This document shows positions 7,555-9,768 of a stretch of DNA of 9,768 bases, piece by piece. Numbering within the stretch: position 1 is the stretch's first letter; each line of letters opens with the position of its first letter. This DNA comes from Deltaproteobacteria bacterium (GTDB taxonomy: Bacteria > SAR324 > NAC60-12): NCBI GenBank assembly GCA_002716165.1, contig PAZT01000024.1, forward strand, positions 4,981-14,748. Direction: 5' to 3'. Under the pieces are notes generated by a model. That model was not told the origin of the DNA. It saw only the letters and a program-made list of their open reading frames with translations, and did not search any database. The position numbers and the translations under genes were made by a program.

Positions 7555-8439
7555 ATGATAAAATTTTTATATAAAAAAGAAAAAAAACCAAAAAGAGTTT
7601 TAGTAATTGGTTCAAGCGGAATAATCTCTAAAAATCTTTGTAAAAGGCTGGATAGAAAGTCAATTAATTACAAGGTAATAGGAAGCAGGCAGATAAATTT
7701 AAAGAAAGATAAAAATGCTTCTTTAAAAATTTCTAAAATTTTAAAAAAAAACGATACTATCATTCTTCTAGCTGCTGAAGCTCCAGTTAAAAATATCCAA
7801 ACACTTTTGAACAATATTCAAATAATTAATTCTATAGTTGACGGGATTGAAAAAAATAAAATATCTAATTTAATTTACTTAAGCTCTGACGCCGTATATT
7901 CAGACTCAAAACTAAAACTAAACGAGAAATCCAAAACCATTCCTAATAATTTCCATGGAATGATGCATATAATTAGGGAAAAAATTCTAGAAAATAAATA
8001 TGAAAATAAATTAGCAATAATTAGACCAACAATGATTTATGGTAAATTTGATACTCATGATGGTTATGGTCCCAATAAATTTATGAGATTAGCACTAAAA
8101 AATTCTAATATTTTTTTATTTGGTAAAGGCGAGGAGCGAAGAGACCATGTTTATATAGATTTAGTTACCGAAGTATTAGTAAAGTGTATAAACAGAAAAG
8201 CCATCGGAAAACTTAATTTGGTGTCGGGACAAATAATATCTTTTAAAAAAATAGCATTAGAAATAATAAAAATTACCAACAGCAAGTCAAAAATAAAGTA
8301 TTTAAGGAGAAAAGGTTCAATGCCACACAATGGATATAGACCTTTTAACATTGATCTTTTAAGAAAAAAATTTGGAAAAATTAAAAATTATAACTTAAAA
8401 GACGGGGTCAAAAAATATTTTGAGAAACTAAATAAATGA
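7555..8439 (+). CDS. Extended SDR (NAD-dependent epimerase/dehydratase-like) with His-x3-His in place of Tyr-x3-Lys
   Basis: A 294-residue protein. After a basic N-terminal extension, RVLVIGSSGIIS (14-25) is a Rossmann glycine motif whose last Gly is Ser25. LLAAEAP, then LIYLSSDAVYSDS (107-118) matches the strand carrying the family's catalytic Ser/Thr. The next expected element, YxxxK, is replaced: FHGMMHIIREKIL (133-145) aligns to YGxSKxxxEKxL with His134 and His138. The substrate half is normal: IRPTMIYG (156-163), GPNKFMRLA, then FGKGEERRDHVYIDLV (189-204), and LVSGQIISF. These features place it among the sugar-nucleotide epimerases, dehydratases and reductases, cytoplasmic and NAD(P)-binding. 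Lack of Tyr and Lys argues against the standard hydride-transfer mechanism. The gene begins 7 bases after the dehydrogenase-like gene, and its TGA overlaps the aminotransferase ATG (ATGA), suggesting coupling. I cannot name a substrate. Confidence 0.82.
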   Translation: MIKFLYKKEKKPKRVLVIGSSGIISKNLCKRLDRKSINYKVIGSRQINLKKDKNASLKISKILKKNDTIILLAAEAPVKNIQTLLNNIQIINSIVDGIEKNKISNLIYLSSDAVYSDSKLKLNEKSKTIPNNFHGMMHIIREKILENKYENKLAIIRPTMIYGKFDTHDGYGPNKFMRLALKNSNIFLFGKGEERRDHVYIDLVTEVLVKCINRKAIGKLNLVSGQIISFKKIALEIIKITNSKSKIKYLRRKGSMPHNGYRPFNIDLLRKKFGKIKNYNLKDGVKKYFEKLNK

Positions 8440-9533
8440 AAGTTGAAATATTAGATCTAAAACAAAGATACCAAGAAGAAAAAGTTGGACTTCTCAAATG
8501 TATAAAAAGAGTGCTTCAAAAAGGTAACTTAATTTTAACACCTGAAGTAGAACGTTTTGAAAAAGCAGTAAGCAAATTTACCGGATCAAAATACTGTTTG
8601 GGAGTTAATTCAGGTACGGATGCTTTAATGTTGAGTTTGTGGGGTGCGGGTGTCAAAAGAGGCGATGAAGTTATAACATCGCCGATCTCATTTATTGCTA
8701 CCTCAAACTCTATATCTCATATATGTGCTACCCCAGTTTTTGTAGATATAGATGATGATTTAAACATTAATCCGGATTTAATAGAAAAGGCTATAACTAG
8801 AAGAACCAAAGCAATTATGCCAGTTCATTGGACAGGAAGAGTTTGTAACATGGATAAAATTTTGAGAATTGCAAAAAAATATAATCTTTTAGTAGTCGAA
8901 GATGCTGCTCAAGCTATGGGAGCATATTTTAAAAACAAACACGCAGGAACCTTTGGAAAAATATCAGGTTTTTCTGCTCACCCATTCAAAAATTTAAATG
9001 CAGTTGGTGACGCCGGTTTTGTAATAACGAATGAAAAAAGACTCTATGACAAAATTAAAATGTATAGAAATCATGGACTTAAGGGCAGAGATAATGTTGA
9101 AATGGTGGGCATTAATTCCAGATTAGATTCTTTGAATGCGGAGATCTTAAGTTTTAGATTAAAACGTTTAAATAATATTATTGCAAGAAAAAAGAAAAAT
9201 ATAAATTATTACAAAAAATATTTAAAAAGTGGCTCTATAAAAATTATTCCTGAAAGGAAAAGTGAAAAAAGTTCACACTCGATGTTTGTTACATTATGTG
9301 AGGACAGAGACAAATTACAAAAATACTTAGAAAAATTTAAAATTCAAACCAGAGTTTATTATAAAACCCCTCTGCATTTGTACAAAGCTACAAAATATCT
9401 TAAATATAAAAAAGGAGATTTACCAAAAGCAGAAGAGTTTTCAAAAAAATTTTTATCTTTACCTTACCATCAACATCTTAGCAGATCCCAAATAAGATTT
9501 GTTTGTAAAAAAATTAATGATTTTTATGGTTAA
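8436..9533 (+). CDS. DegT/DnrJ/EryC1/StrS-family sugar aminotransferase
   Basis: A 365-residue PLP-dependent (aspartate aminotransferase fold I) enzyme of near-typical family length. Visible motifs in order: VNSGTDAL (58-64), which binds the PLP phosphate; GDEVITSPISFIAT (76-89); VFVDID (101-106); VVEDAAQAMGA (153-163) with Asp156 pairing with the PLP ring nitrogen; and GFSAHPFKNLNAVGDAG (178-194), in which Lys185 is the predicted Schiff-base lysine. The C-terminal part carries RVYYKTPLHLYKA and FLSLPYHQHLSRSQI, as in this family. Members transfer an amino group, usually from glutamate, to a keto sugar nucleotide at C3 or C4. It overlaps the SDR gene by 4 bases and is followed after 3 bases by a second family member. 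Its middle is less AT-rich than the genes before it (28 G+C in bases 8641-8700). The position aminated cannot be told from sequence. Confidence 0.92.
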   Translation: MKVEILDLKQRYQEEKVGLLKCIKRVLQKGNLILTPEVERFEKAVSKFTGSKYCLGVNSGTDALMLSLWGAGVKRGDEVITSPISFIATSNSISHICATPVFVDIDDDLNINPDLIEKAITRRTKAIMPVHWTGRVCNMDKILRIAKKYNLLVVEDAAQAMGAYFKNKHAGTFGKISGFSAHPFKNLNAVGDAGFVITNEKRLYDKIKMYRNHGLKGRDNVEMVGINSRLDSLNAEILSFRLKRLNNIIARKKKNINYYKKYLKSGSIKIIPERKSEKSSHSMFVTLCEDRDKLQKYLEKFKIQTRVYYKTPLHLYKATKYLKYKKGDLPKAEEFSKKFLSLPYHQHLSRSQIRFVCKKINDFYG

Positions 9534-9536
9534 AAA

Positions 9537-9768
9537 ATGAGAGTTCCATTTAATTATTTACCTTACCAATTTAGTCAAACAAAGAAATATTTTAGAGAAT
9601 GGAAAAAATTGATCAAATCATCTGAATTTACATTAGGACCTTTTGTTGAAAGATTTGAGCGTTCATTTGCAAAATTTGTTGGTGTTAAACATTGTATATC
9701 TACAAACAACGGCACAGACGCTCTAATTTTATCACTAAAGGCTTTGGGTGTAAAAAAAGGAGATGAAA
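9537..9768 (+). CDS. Second DegT/DnrJ/EryC1/StrS-family aminotransferase (3' end outside window)
   Basis: The frame starts at ATG 9537, three bases after the previous stop, and remains open to the window edge (77 codons). The visible part contains a family N-terminus: RVPFNYLPYQF, then FTLGPFVERFERSFAKFVG, then KHCISTNNGTDALILSL and GVKKGDE. It lines up with the first aminotransferase over EVERFEKAVSKFTG, NSGTDALMLSL and GVKRGDEV, so the two are clearly paralogues, though far from identical. PLP-lysine and ring-binding Asp regions are beyond the window, so activity cannot be judged. It presumably aminates a different keto-sugar intermediate or a different carbon from its neighbour. Confidence 0.85.
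   Translation, partial: MRVPFNYLPYQFSQTKKYFREWKKLIKSSEFTLGPFVERFERSFAKFVGVKHCISTNNGTDALILSLKALGVKKGDE

Larger units (their letters stand above)
1..9768 (+). other. Single co-directional glycan-biosynthesis operon, both ends outside window
   Basis: All nine genes lie on the + strand with gaps of 3, 29, 9, 5, 4, 7, -4 and 3 bases. No gap is long enough for a convincing promoter, and none contains a GC-rich hairpin with a T tract. The simplest reading is one transcript beginning upstream and ending downstream of the window. No stretch over 300 bases lacks a gene; no tRNA, rRNA, insertion sequence, CRISPR or riboswitch was seen. Confidence 0.75.

Noticed and set aside
7555..8439. Possibility that the SDR and dehydrogenase-like genes are pseudogenes
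   Set aside because: Both frames are full length and keep nearly all structural and substrate motifs; only specific catalytic positions differ, which fits changed function better than decay.

Overview
The window is one densely packed, very AT-rich, single-strand stretch of surface-glycan or glycoconjugate biosynthesis genes. All nine reading frames point to the + strand. Spacing between neighbours runs from a 4-base overlap to 29 bases, so it reads as one operon whose promoter and terminator lie outside the window. The low GC, Lys/Asn/Ile-rich proteins, tiny intergenic gaps, absence of clear Shine-Dalgarno sites and a TIGR04372-type glycosyltransferase suggest a streamlined marine bacterium. 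A SAR11/Pelagibacter-like hypervariable glycan region is my best guess. This is inference: there is no rRNA or other phylogenetic marker here.

Layout. Positions 1-2337 hold a radical SAM protein, probably of the B12-binding type and cut at the left edge, then an Fe(II)/2-oxoglutarate oxygenase-like protein. Both are less AT-rich than what follows. Positions 2367-4571 hold a compact Gfo/Idh/MocA oxidoreductase and a TIGR04372-family putative glycosyltransferase, extremely A-rich with A12 and A13 runs inside the coding sequence. Positions 4577-6298 hold an ABC exporter of the lipid-linked-saccharide flippase type, which starts at TTG. Positions 6303-9768 hold a UDP-glucose/GDP-mannose-dehydrogenase-family protein, an extended SDR protein, a DegT/DnrJ/EryC1/StrS aminotransferase, and the start of a second aminotransferase of the same family, cut at the right edge.

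How they may work together. The dehydrogenase-like, SDR-like and two aminotransferase proteins look like a nucleotide-sugar pathway making an amino sugar. The glycosyltransferase would add a sugar and the ABC exporter would flip a lipid-linked intermediate. The radical SAM and 2OG-oxygenase genes could modify the sugar or a linked group, but no substrate can be read from the sequence.

The most notable observation is that two adjacent sugar enzymes lack their families' canonical catalytic residues while the rest of each fold is well kept. The UDP-glucose-dehydrogenase-like protein has Asn where the catalytic Cys belongs. The SDR has His-x3-His where Tyr-x3-Lys belongs. This suggests a non-canonical sugar-nucleotide step rather than gene decay.
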